Source: Oscillospiraceae bacterium
Lineage (GTDB): Bacteria > Bacillota > Clostridia > Oscillospirales > Ruminococcaceae
Assembly (NCBI GenBank): GCA_900770195.1
Contig: CAAGJI010000029.1
Location: forward strand, 1-5,250
Direction of reading: 5' to 3'
DNA length: 5,250 bases
Position numbers and translations under genes: made by a program. Shown in pieces: positions 1-5,250 of this stretch (its first letter is position 1; each line of letters opens with the position of its first letter). The notes under the pieces were generated by a model. The model saw nothing but the letters and a program-made list of their open reading frames with translations. It had not been told where the DNA came from and did no database searches.

Positions 1-40
1 GGCATTTTGAAAGAGCAGTTTTTTAGAATTTTGAAATCAA

Positions 41-79
41 ATCTGACCGCTCGTTGCACGTTGAGTGCGTGGTTCTGAT
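41..79. repeat. Imperfect hairpin
   Basis: The outer arms (41-48 and 71-79) pair with one mismatch and one bulge. The inner arms GCAC (56-59) and GTGC (65-68) pair perfectly around a 5-base loop. There is no T-run after it, so it is not a standard terminator. A second weaker hairpin follows, AAAAGT (97-102) with ACTTTT (117-122). Possible roles are the remains of an upstream RNA structure or a protein binding site. No function is assigned. Confidence 0.3.
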
Positions 80-127
80 GTCGAGGAATAAGGCATAAAA
101 GTTGCGATTTTACGGCACTTTTCGGTT

Positions 128-157
128 TTCACACTAAATAGCAGTGTCAGCTATAAT
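128..157 (+). promoter_or_regulatory. Predicted sigma-A promoter for the DUF1643-like gene
   Basis: The -35 box TTCACA (128-133) matches the consensus at 5 of 6 positions. An 18-bp spacer leads to a perfect -10 box TATAAT (152-157). Transcription would begin near 164, about 148 nt before the start codon at 312. This is the only good promoter match seen in the region. A candidate nearer the gene (TAAAAT at 286-291) would start transcription on top of the ribosome binding site and is less likely. Confidence 0.6.
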
Positions 158-229
158 GCCATTTTTACTGTATTCGGAAAGACATCCACGGTCTAAAAAA
201 GACTGATAACCAATCTGCATAGTGAGATT

Positions 230-267
230 ACTGTGTAGTATGGATAACAGAGAGGTTAGTACACTGT
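230..267. repeat. 38-bp imperfect palindrome, candidate attachment site or operator
   Basis: ACTGTGTAGTA (230-240) and TAGTACACTGT (257-267) are inverted repeats with 9 of 11 positions complementary, separated by 16 bases. The symmetry axis lies between 248 and 249, where the central dinucleotide is CA. The size and partial symmetry resemble sites bound by dimeric proteins, including the roughly 40-50-bp attachment sites of large serine recombinases, whose central dinucleotide is non-palindromic. It also lies within the predicted transcript leader, so it could instead form an RNA hairpin or a repressor site. The dyad is seen directly; the roles are inferred. Confidence 0.35.
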
Positions 268-311
268 CATTTGGTTGTCATTCGTTAAAATGTACAAAGG
301 AGGAGAGTTAG

Positions 312-1001
312 ATGTGGTTTGATATTCCTAAGGAAATTTCAAAGAAAAATACGTTTTTAGATTATTTTACTGTGTCTCTTGAAAGAAAAGGCATTAAATA
401 TTGTGTTAGATATTTAATGGAAAAAAATCACTCTCCATATACAATAGGTCATGATAAATATGCTATGTTTATAAAATGGAATGGTGAAAATAATAATATC
501 GCAATTATAGTAGGTCAAAATCCCGCTGCCTGCCAAACAATAAATAATAGCAGGTTCCATCCAGATGATACCAATTGGAATATTATTAAGATTTTAAAGA
601 AAATGGGGTATGATGGTTATATTATGATCAATACATTTTCTTGTATAGATTCCAATGGGCGAGCAATTAAATCAATTCCTCCACAATGTAGAAACATCTC
701 TGTTGCAAAAGATGTTTTAGAAGATAGGCAGATATCTAATGTGAAAATAATCCTTGCTTGTTCAAATAGTAATAACATAGCATATGATTTTATTCAATTC
801 TTAAGTAAATATCAAAATCGCTTATACCGAGTTGAAGGTTATACCAAACAACAAACTGCTATTCCAATTTTTCATTTTTCGACGCAATCTTTAAACCAAA
901 AGTCATTTGATTTCTTAGGAAAATCAAGATTATCACAAATAAAAAATATTAATACTAAAAATAATAATATTTCCAATAATACATGTATATTAAATATATA
1001 A
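312..1001 (+). CDS. DUF1643-like protein, probable cargo gene
   Basis: This 229-aa protein resembles the DUF1643 family, a group of unknown biochemical function found in bacteria and phages. The resemblance rests on a hydrophobic strand followed by a G-Q-N-P-A motif (residues 68-72), an acidic D-D-T stretch (85-87), and a Gly-Tyr then hydrophobic strand ending in Asn107 (about 99-107). This order matches the family's 'NPS/A ... DDxT ... GY ... N' pattern. There is no signal peptide or membrane segment, so it should be cytoplasmic. The last 20 residues are rich in Asn and Lys and look disordered. The ATG at 312 is preceded by a strong AAAGGAGGAGAG (296-307), which fixes the start. Hand-counted lines of the gene are often near 25-30% GC, against about 37-42% in the recombinases and leader, which suggests separate acquisition. 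It stands alone, convergent with the recombinase operon. The family call is from memory of motifs and moderately sure. Confidence 0.7.
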   Translation: MWFDIPKEISKKNTFLDYFTVSLERKGIKYCVRYLMEKNHSPYTIGHDKYAMFIKWNGENNNIAIIVGQNPAACQTINNSRFHPDDTNWNIIKILKKMGYDGYIMINTFSCIDSNGRAIKSIPPQCRNISVAKDVLEDRQISNVKIILACSNSNNIAYDFIQFLSKYQNRLYRVEGYTKQQTAIPIFHFSTQSLNQKSFDFLGKSRLSQIKNINTKNNNISNNTCILNI

Positions 1002-1006
1002 CAACA

Positions 1007-1037
1007 CCCCCGCACCACTAAACCAGTGATGCGGGGG
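1007..1037. terminator. Hairpin terminator between convergent genes
   Basis: CCCCCGCA (1007-1014) pairs perfectly with TGCGGGGG (1030-1037). An inner CACT/AGTG stem (1016-1019, 1025-1028) is separated by a single C·A mismatch, with a 5-base loop. On the plus strand it follows the DUF1643-like stop codon by 5 bases and is followed by a short T-rich stretch (TTCTTC). On the minus strand it lies 15 bases past the recombinase stop and is followed by TGTTGTTATATATTT. The GC-rich stem in AT-rich DNA, placed between two converging genes, fits a bidirectional terminator. The U-tracts are imperfect on both sides. Confidence 0.8.
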
Positions 1038-1051
1038 TTCTTCATATCTAT

Positions 1052-2611
1052 TTACATTTCAATGCTGATCGTCACACTCGACTTAAACCGAAATTCCAGA
1101 AAGTCATCATGAACGGTTATTTTCTCCAGAAGTTTTTTGACCAGAGTTTCATCAAATTCTGTGATCTCACTTGGCTGAGAACTAATAAATGTTTGCAGTT
1201 CTTGGATACGCTTTGTGTGTTCCAGTTGAGTTGCATCATCCATGCCTTTCTGTTCCTGTAGCTCACGCAGATGCAGGATTTCCTCTGTCACATCGTCATA
1301 ATTTTCTCGTTGCTTTGTTCTGTTGATCAGCTCCTGTTGCAATTCAGACATTCTTGCTGAGAGGGCCTCTGCTGTCATAGGATTCGCTGCATTCAATGCC
1401 AATTCAAGATTTTCTTTTAATCGATTCAAATAGACATCGCTGTCGCCGATCATTTCATTGAGTGCGTTCAGGAAAGCTGCTTTTAAAGTTTCCTCATTGA
1501 CAGTTCTTGCACGGCATTTGTCTTTCTCTTTCAGCCTTGTGATACAACGCCATACAATGGATTTTTTGCCTCGATTGTTCCAGTGGATTCTGCGAAATTG
1601 TTCTCCACAGTTCGCACAAAACACAATCTGCGAGAATGCATGATTGGCACTGAAGCCGGTTTTTCTTCCAAACCAATCCTGCAAGGTAGCTCTCCGAGCA
1701 ATTTCTTCTTGCACCATCAGAAACAGTTCCTTTGGAATGATGGGTTCATGATCCCCCTCGATGTAGTACTGGGGTACAATACCGTTATTCTTTACTCTGG
1801 TTTTGCTGAGAAAATCAGTGGTATAAGTTTTTTGCAGTAAGGCATCACCGATATATTTTTCATTTCGCAGGATTTTATTAATCGTACTTGACCACCATCT
1901 TGTTTTTCCTGCACCTGTGAGAATTTCATCAGCTTCAAGTCCTTTTGCAATTTTATCCATAGAATATCCCTCAAGATATTCACGGTAAATGCGTTTTACC
2001 ACTTCAGCCTGATCTGGGTCAATAATCAGATTGCCGTTTTCATCTTTGGTATACCCAAGAAAATGATTATGATTTACCTGTACTTGTCCGTTTTGGTAGC
2101 GAAATTGAAGTCCCAGTTTTACATTCTGGCTGAGAGACTGTGATTCCTGTTGTGCAAGGGAAGCCATAATTGTAATCAAAACTTCACCTTTTGCATCCAT
2201 AGTATTGATGGATTCTTTTTCAAAAAATACGGGAATATTCTTTTCTTTCAGCTGTCTGATGTATTTTAGGCAGTCCAGAGTGTTTCTTGCGAATCGGCTG
2301 ATAGACTTTGTAATAATCATATCAATATTTCCGGCTTCACAATCTTCAATCATGCGATTAAATTCACTGCGTTTTTTTGTGTTTGTGCCTGAAATACCAT
2401 CATCAGCATAGACACCTGCAAATTCCCACTCCGGATTTTTTTGAATGTATTCTGTATAATGAGCAATTTGAGCTTCATAACTTGTTGCCTGTTCTTCCGT
2501 GTCTGTGCTGACGCGACAATAAGCAGCAACTCGAAGTTTTGGTTTTTCTTCCTGTTGCCTGGCAATATTGCCAACCTGCTTTTTTGCAGGTATGATCATA
2601 ACATTTTTCAT
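1052..2611 (-). CDS. Large serine recombinase (third gene of the trio)
   Basis: This 519-aa site-specific recombinase would cut and rejoin attachment sites through a phosphoserine link to DNA, for integration or excision of the element. Domains in order: an N-terminal resolvase catalytic domain (about 25-165) with YCRVS, Arg33 and nucleophile Ser35, the DDGISGT loop (70-76), Arg81, and Arg106/Arg109 in SRFARN; a Recombinase DNA-binding domain (about 182-305); a zinc ribbon with Cys332, Cys335, Cys356 and Cys366; a coiled-coil segment (about 412-475); and a C-terminal tail. All expected catalytic residues are present, so it looks active. Its ATG overlaps the TGA of the preceding 139-aa gene as ATGA, and there is only a weak ribosome binding site, so translation is probably coupled. 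It is a paralogue of the recombinase at 3027-4586, not a copy: sequence identity is partial and spread along the protein. The gene ends 15 bases before a hairpin terminator. Confidence 0.95.
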   Translation of the reverse strand: MKNVMIIPAKKQVGNIARQQEEKPKLRVAAYCRVSTDTEEQATSYEAQIAHYTEYIQKNPEWEFAGVYADDGISGTNTKKRSEFNRMIEDCEAGNIDMIITKSISRFARNTLDCLKYIRQLKEKNIPVFFEKESINTMDAKGEVLITIMASLAQQESQSLSQNVKLGLQFRYQNGQVQVNHNHFLGYTKDENGNLIIDPDQAEVVKRIYREYLEGYSMDKIAKGLEADEILTGAGKTRWWSSTINKILRNEKYIGDALLQKTYTTDFLSKTRVKNNGIVPQYYIEGDHEPIIPKELFLMVQEEIARRATLQDWFGRKTGFSANHAFSQIVFCANCGEQFRRIHWNNRGKKSIVWRCITRLKEKDKCRARTVNEETLKAAFLNALNEMIGDSDVYLNRLKENLELALNAANPMTAEALSARMSELQQELINRTKQRENYDDVTEEILHLRELQEQKGMDDATQLEHTKRIQELQTFISSQPSEITEFDETLVKKLLEKITVHDDFLEFRFKSSVTISIEM

Positions 2612-3027
2612 TTAATTACCATGCTTTCTATCAGACTGTAACAATATTCTGCCTGTCTGATTGGATTGTCATATTTTTCAGTTGTTTCATCAATGCGAAA
2701 GGTTGTAGGTGGTCTTTTTATAATTGGTGCTTGATAGCGATTGTTACGTCCAAGTTTTTCGGAACGTTTGTTTAATTCTGCTGTAACAGCATAAAAAGTT
2801 TCTTGGGTGATGATAGCAGGATAGAAATCATCTCCAAGATAGTGCTTGTTTTGCAACATTCGCTTTGCACCAGAATGAAGTATCGCAATACCTGCTTCCT
2901 TTGCAGCGTTTGTAAGGGACAGTCCGCATAAATAGTTTTTGTAAAGCTGTTGAACTTGATTGGCAGTGGTTTTGTCAATTACTGCAATGCCATTTTCGAT
3001 TCGATATCCGTAAGGTGTGTGTCCCAT
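2608..3027 (-). CDS. Short recombinase-domain protein lacking the catalytic domain (middle gene of the trio)
   Basis: This 139-aa protein begins directly with PYGYRIENG, the motif that opens the Recombinase DNA-binding domain in large serine recombinases. It aligns with about residues 177-290 of its neighbour, including the 'ID..TA..V..LY..YL.G.S' helix and the 'NKHYLGD' segment. There is no resolvase domain, no catalytic serine and no zinc ribbon, so it cannot catalyse strand exchange. It may bind att DNA or the other recombinases as an accessory or directionality factor; that is inference. A longer in-frame reading from an ATG at 3057 has no ribosome binding site. The ATG at 3027 has AGGAGA 7 bases upstream, and its A is also the last base of the upstream TGA (TGATG). 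Its own stop overlaps the next start. This clean coupling argues for a maintained gene, not a fragment. Similar short members are known in triplet-recombinase elements of Bacillota. Confidence 0.85.
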   Translation of the reverse strand: MGHTPYGYRIENGIAVIDKTTANQVQQLYKNYLCGLSLTNAAKEAGIAILHSGAKRMLQNKHYLGDDFYPAIITQETFYAVTAELNKRSEKLGRNNRYQAPIIKRPPTTFRIDETTEKYDNPIRQAEYCYSLIESMVIK

Positions 3028-4586
3028 CAAATTTTCTCCTGAAAAGTAAGACCACATCGAAGTGTAAAACCGACTTTCTGACGGCTGTAAACCTGAATAT
3101 GGTCAGTAAATAATTCAAATAAATCGTCACGATATTCCTGCAACATTTCACCATATTTACAGAAATGAATCAAACGCTCTGTTTCATAAACCTTTGTGCT
3201 ATCTCCTGTTATAGAGCGATTTAAAGCTTCGATTTCAGTTCTGTAATCATTTGCCAGAGAAAGCAGGGTATTGTTTTCCTGTGCAAAAAGAACTTGGTCA
3301 ATGTAACCCTGTCCCATAAGTTTGTGCAATGTTTCACGTTGTTTAGCATTCTGTTCCAGCAGTGCTTCTAAATGTTGAATCTTAAGAAGAACATCATCAC
3401 CGGTATTTTCCTGTAAAGCCTTTAAATAAGGGGTCAAAACAAATCGATAGCCGTAAATCAGCTTGTTCAGCATTGTGGAAAAGGCAAGTTTGATGTCAGC
3501 GTCTTTTATGAAAAGCATTGAACATTTTTTTCTGTCAGCCAAATGTGTGTTGCATACCCAAGCTGTGTAGCTTCCATAGGTACTCGTGTGAATTCTTCTG
3601 CGAAAAGTATTGCCACATTTATTGCATATGATTTTACCAGAAAAAGCGTAGCGTTGCTGATATTTTTTACTTCCACGTTCAATTCCTTTTTCATTGGCTC
3701 GCTGTTCTATCAGAGCATTTGCGGCATTAAAATCAGCATGACTGATAATTGCTTCATGATGTTCAGAAATATAATATCGGTCAAGTGTGCCATTATTTTT
3801 GTGCCGATTAAAATTACTGTCTGTGTAGGTTTTTTGGAAAATGCAGTCACCGGTATATTTTTCATTTGCGATGATTCCACGAATACTGGCAGAAGTCCAG
3901 CGTCCACCTTTCTGACTTGGAATTTGTTCCTGATTCAAAATCTTGGCGATTGCTTCAGTTCCTTTTCCGGAAAGAAGTTCTGTAAAAATTTGTTTCACGA
4001 TTTCTGCTTGCGTTTTATCAATTGTCAATTTGCCATTTACTAAACAATATCCATAAGATGCATAGCTTAGCTTGTAAGTACCATTTTCAAAACGTTTCTT
4101 TGCAGACCACTTGTTATTTTCAGAAATAGATGTAGATTCCTCTTCTGCCATAGAACTCAGAATAGAAAGAAAAAGTTCGCTTTCCATAGAACCTGTATTA
4201 AGATTTTCCTTTTCAAAATAAATCGGGATATTCAGATTCAAAAGTGTTCTGACGATTTCCAGACAGTCTGTAGTATTTCTGGAAAAGCGACTGATAGACT
4301 TGGTAATTACAAAGTCAATTTTTTTAGCCTTGCAATCAGCAATCAAACGCATTAGTCTAGGACGTTTTTCTGCTTTTGTTCCGGTAATACCTTCATCAAA
4401 ATAAATCCCAACAAGCTCCCAGTTCCTGTGAGAAGTAATGTAAGATTCATAGTGTTTCTTCTGTGTTTCAAGACTTTCCAGCTGAGCATCAGAATCTGTA
4501 GAAACACGACAATATGCTGCAACACGAAGTATCTTTTTTTCTGTTTTTAAAGGCTGAACTTTATCGATTTTGGTTACAGTTTTCAT
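3027..4586 (-). CDS. Large serine recombinase (first gene of the trio)
   Basis: This 519-aa large serine recombinase probably catalyses integration and/or excision of the element with its partner at 1052-2611. The catalytic domain (about 20-160) has YCRVS with Arg27 and nucleophile Ser29, the DEGITGT loop (64-70), Arg75, and Arg100/Arg103 in SRFSRN. Next come the Recombinase DNA-binding domain (about 178-300), a zinc ribbon with Cys321, Cys324, Cys345 and Cys355, a coiled coil (about 393-460) and a C-terminal tail. Length and domain order are usual for the family, and nothing essential seems missing. The ATG is preceded by a near-perfect AGGAGG (4596-4601) at 9 bases, the strongest ribosome binding site of the three genes, and by a promoter at 4614-4642. 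It is the first gene of a tightly coupled operon. Its TGA shares one base with the next ATG. Confidence 0.95.
   Translation of the reverse strand: MKTVTKIDKVQPLKTEKKILRVAAYCRVSTDSDAQLESLETQKKHYESYITSHRNWELVGIYFDEGITGTKAEKRPRLMRLIADCKAKKIDFVITKSISRFSRNTTDCLEIVRTLLNLNIPIYFEKENLNTGSMESELFLSILSSMAEEESTSISENNKWSAKKRFENGTYKLSYASYGYCLVNGKLTIDKTQAEIVKQIFTELLSGKGTEAIAKILNQEQIPSQKGGRWTSASIRGIIANEKYTGDCIFQKTYTDSNFNRHKNNGTLDRYYISEHHEAIISHADFNAANALIEQRANEKGIERGSKKYQQRYAFSGKIICNKCGNTFRRRIHTSTYGSYTAWVCNTHLADRKKCSMLFIKDADIKLAFSTMLNKLIYGYRFVLTPYLKALQENTGDDVLLKIQHLEALLEQNAKQRETLHKLMGQGYIDQVLFAQENNTLLSLANDYRTEIEALNRSITGDSTKVYETERLIHFCKYGEMLQEYRDDLFELFTDHIQVYSRQKVGFTLRCGLTFQEKI
3035..3040 (-). promoter_or_regulatory. 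Ribosome binding site that fixes the start of the middle recombinase gene
   Basis: AGGAGA on the minus strand lies 7 bases before the ATG at 3027-3025, inside the last codons of the upstream recombinase. With the TGATG stop/start overlap it supports the 139-aa start over the longer reading from 3057, which has no such site. It also suggests that ribosomes ending the first gene re-initiate here. Confidence 0.75.
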
Positions 4587-4613
4587 GTTGGTTCACCTCC
4601 TCCCACCATTGTA

Positions 4614-4642
4614 TATATAACTCTAAACGCATAATTTATCAA
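4614..4642 (-). promoter_or_regulatory. Predicted promoter of the recombinase operon
   Basis: On the minus strand, TTGATA (4642-4637) is a 5 of 6 match to the -35 box. It is followed by exactly 17 bases and then TATATA (4619-4614), inside a longer TATATATACAAT run that gives alternative -10 registers. Transcription would start near 4607, about 20 bases before the recombinase start codon. The -35 box overlaps the stop codon of the small SHOCT-like gene at 4639-4641, so the recombinases can be expressed separately from that gene. No terminator separates the two, so read-through is also possible. Confidence 0.6.
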
Positions 4643-4830
4643 GTGATTTTAGGCATAATCTCAACCAGAAACGGTGAGAATGTGTCACGGTTTATTTGGG
4701 TTAATTTGTTGAATTCCACCAAGGAAATAAGTCCGGCAGACAGCATAAGATCAGCTGTTTTTTGTGCCATAAAGTAATTATAATCTTGCTGCAGTTCAGT
4801 AGGGAATATGGATTTTGATTTTTCCTGCAT
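4639..4830 (-). CDS. Small SHOCT-like protein next to the recombinase operon
   Basis: This 63-aa protein has GLISLVEFNKL (residues 33-43) followed by FSPFLVEIMP (51-60). The pattern, a short helix with 'GLI..eEF.kl' near a C-terminal end, resembles SHOCT-like short domains often found in small proteins encoded beside mobile-element recombinases in Bacillota. There is no signal peptide or membrane helix. The ATG is supported by GGAGG (4838-4842) spaced 7 bases away. It lies between the endolysin terminator and the recombinase operon in the same direction, and its stop overlaps the recombinase promoter. A role in controlling integration or excision is possible from position and size alone. The function is not known, and the domain assignment is from motif memory. 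Confidence 0.75.
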   Translation of the reverse strand: MQEKSKSIFPTELQQDYNYFMAQKTADLMLSAGLISLVEFNKLTQINRDTFSPFLVEIMPKIT

Positions 4831-4903
4831 GAAAGTACCTCCAATTCATATGGTTTCACTTTCCACTGGAGATTGAAGAGTAATTTGAGCGGATTTATTT
4901 TGG

Positions 4904-4948
4904 AAAATAAAAAAGTCCGCAGACACTCACAATGGAGTACCTGCGGAC
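4904..4948 (-). terminator. Rho-independent terminator after the endolysin gene
   Basis: Read on the minus strand, GTCCGCAG (4948-4941) pairs perfectly with CTGCGGAC (4922-4915). An inner 4-bp ACTC/GAGT stem follows a 2x2 internal loop, with a 6-base apical loop. The stem is followed by TTTTTTATTTT (4914-4904). It begins 22 bases after the endolysin stop codon. This is a textbook intrinsic terminator, so the lysis transcript should largely end before the SHOCT-like and recombinase genes, which then need their own promoters. Confidence 0.92.
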
Positions 4949-4970
4949 AAAATCAATAATGTATGGAAAA

Positions 4971-5250
4971 TCAGATCATCTGATTCACTTTTTTCTGCAC
5001 TTCATTGTAGTCATAACCTGCATTGGTAAGACGTTTCTTACGTTCCGCACCGTTGCCCCATTTACCCTGAATGACTTCACGGGCAACTTCGTCAATGGAC
5101 TTCTTTGTAGGATATACTTGTTTTCCATTACTGTCAAATACAGCATATCCCGCCTTGCAGGCTTTCTTCGCATTTTCAAGAGAAGAAAAAGCACCAATCT
5201 GCGACTTAGCATCAGACCATGACTTTCTTACTCGATAAAGCTGTTTTGGA
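4971..5250 (-). CDS. Phage-type endolysin, C-terminal part (cut by the window edge)
   Basis: The visible 92 C-terminal residues are the wall-binding end of a peptidoglycan hydrolase. The 5' part lies beyond base 5250. First comes a SPOR-like segment starting YRVRKSW and ending in GYAVFDSNGKQVY (about visible residues 5-46). A Cpl-7 (CW_7) repeat follows (about 51-91), with SIDEVAREVI, GKWGNG, ERKKRL and AGYDYNEVQ, nearly ideal for the family. Cpl-7 domains bind cell-wall muropeptides, and this SPOR-like plus Cpl-7 tail is common in amidase or lysozyme endolysins of Clostridia phages. The catalytic domain is not in view, so the bond cleaved cannot be stated; an N-acetylmuramoyl-L-alanine amidase is likely. 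Its presence beside a recombinase module favours a prophage. Transcription ends at the terminator just downstream. Confidence 0.9.
   Translation of the reverse strand, partial: PKQLYRVRKSWSDAKSQIGAFSSLENAKKACKAGYAVFDSNGKQVYPTKKSIDEVAREVIQGKWGNGAERKKRLTNAGYDYNEVQKKVNQMI

Larger units (their letters stand above)
1..311 (+). other. Non-coding leader region upstream of the DUF1643-like gene
   Basis: No convincing gene lies in these 311 bases. The plus-strand frames are broken by stops, and the longest minus-strand reading (37-132, 31 codons from a GTG) has no ribosome binding site. What can be seen is a run of small imperfect hairpins (41-79 and 97-122), a good promoter match (128-157), an imperfect palindrome (230-267) and a strong ribosome binding site (296-307). 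GC content in hand-counted 60-base lines is about 37-43%, clearly above that of the gene it precedes. From the promoter, the transcript would start near 164 and carry a leader of about 150 nt, long enough for attenuation or other RNA control, but I recognise no known riboswitch. The left edge could be host or element DNA; the sequence alone does not say. Confidence 0.6.

Noticed and set aside
37..132. A 31-codon minus-strand reading from a GTG in the left region
   Set aside because: No ribosome binding site, an uncommon start codon, very short, and it overlaps the hairpins and the -35 box. I cannot support it as a gene from the sequence alone.
994..1003. A short sequence ATATATAAC shared with about 4612-4621 as a possible direct repeat or att core
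   Set aside because: Nine bases of simple AT-rich sequence are expected by chance in this composition.
2272..2310. Ser instead of Asp before the first Arg of the SRFxRN motif in both recombinases as a possible defect
   Set aside because: Many large serine recombinases have Ser or another residue here, while the Arg residues and nucleophilic Ser are intact, so it does not suggest inactivation.
3028..3057. A longer start (ATG at 3057) for the middle recombinase gene
   Set aside because: No ribosome binding site precedes it, and it would overlap the upstream gene by 31 bases. The ATG at 3027 has AGGAGA and a TGATG coupling junction, and it begins right at the domain.
3543..4043. A 166-aa plus-strand open frame inside the first recombinase
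   Set aside because: It lies antisense to a well-supported recombinase, and its composition is that of a shadow frame with no recognisable domain.
4932..5222. A 96-aa plus-strand open frame over the endolysin end
   Set aside because: It begins inside the terminator hairpin and is antisense to the clear Cpl-7 domain. No ribosome binding site or domain was seen.
1..5250. CRISPR arrays, tRNA or rRNA genes and insertion-sequence ends
   Set aside because: No regularly spaced repeats, cloverleaf-like segments, rRNA motifs or transposase-type terminal repeats were seen on either strand.

Overview
The window is AT-rich DNA from a Gram-positive bacterium. AGGAGG-type ribosome binding sites, TATAAT/TTGATA-like promoters and the protein families point to a low-GC Bacillota, most likely a gut Clostridium-type anaerobe. 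It appears to be one end of an integrated mobile element. I favour a prophage, because the right edge holds the C-terminus of a phage-type endolysin. An integrative conjugative element is the alternative.

Layout, left to right. Bases 1-311 are a non-coding leader with imperfect hairpins, a good sigma-A-type promoter (128-157) and a 38-bp imperfect palindrome (230-267). Bases 312-1001 (+) encode a 229-aa DUF1643-like protein that is much more AT-rich than its surroundings. A hairpin at 1007-1037 separates it from the convergent recombinase operon. Bases 1052-4586 (-) carry three serine-recombinase-family genes in tandem, joined by 1-nt and 4-nt start/stop overlaps. The first (3027-4586) and third (1052-2611) are full-length 519-aa large serine recombinases. 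The middle one (2608-3027) is a 139-aa protein with only the DNA-binding 'Recombinase' domain and no catalytic domain. Their promoter lies over the 3' end of a small SHOCT-like gene (4639-4830, -). Upstream of that is a strong minus-strand terminator (4904-4948), which ends transcription from the endolysin gene (4971 to the right edge, -). The visible part of that gene encodes a SPOR-like segment and a Cpl-7 cell-wall-binding domain.

How it fits together: the endolysin closes a lysis module. The small SHOCT-like gene and the recombinase trio form the integration/excision module. The element boundary (att site) probably lies beyond the last recombinase, somewhere in about 1-1051. The DUF1643 gene is then either cargo at the element edge or host DNA just outside it. 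The most notable features are the translationally coupled recombinase trio with a catalytically null middle member, and the palindrome upstream of the DUF1643 gene.
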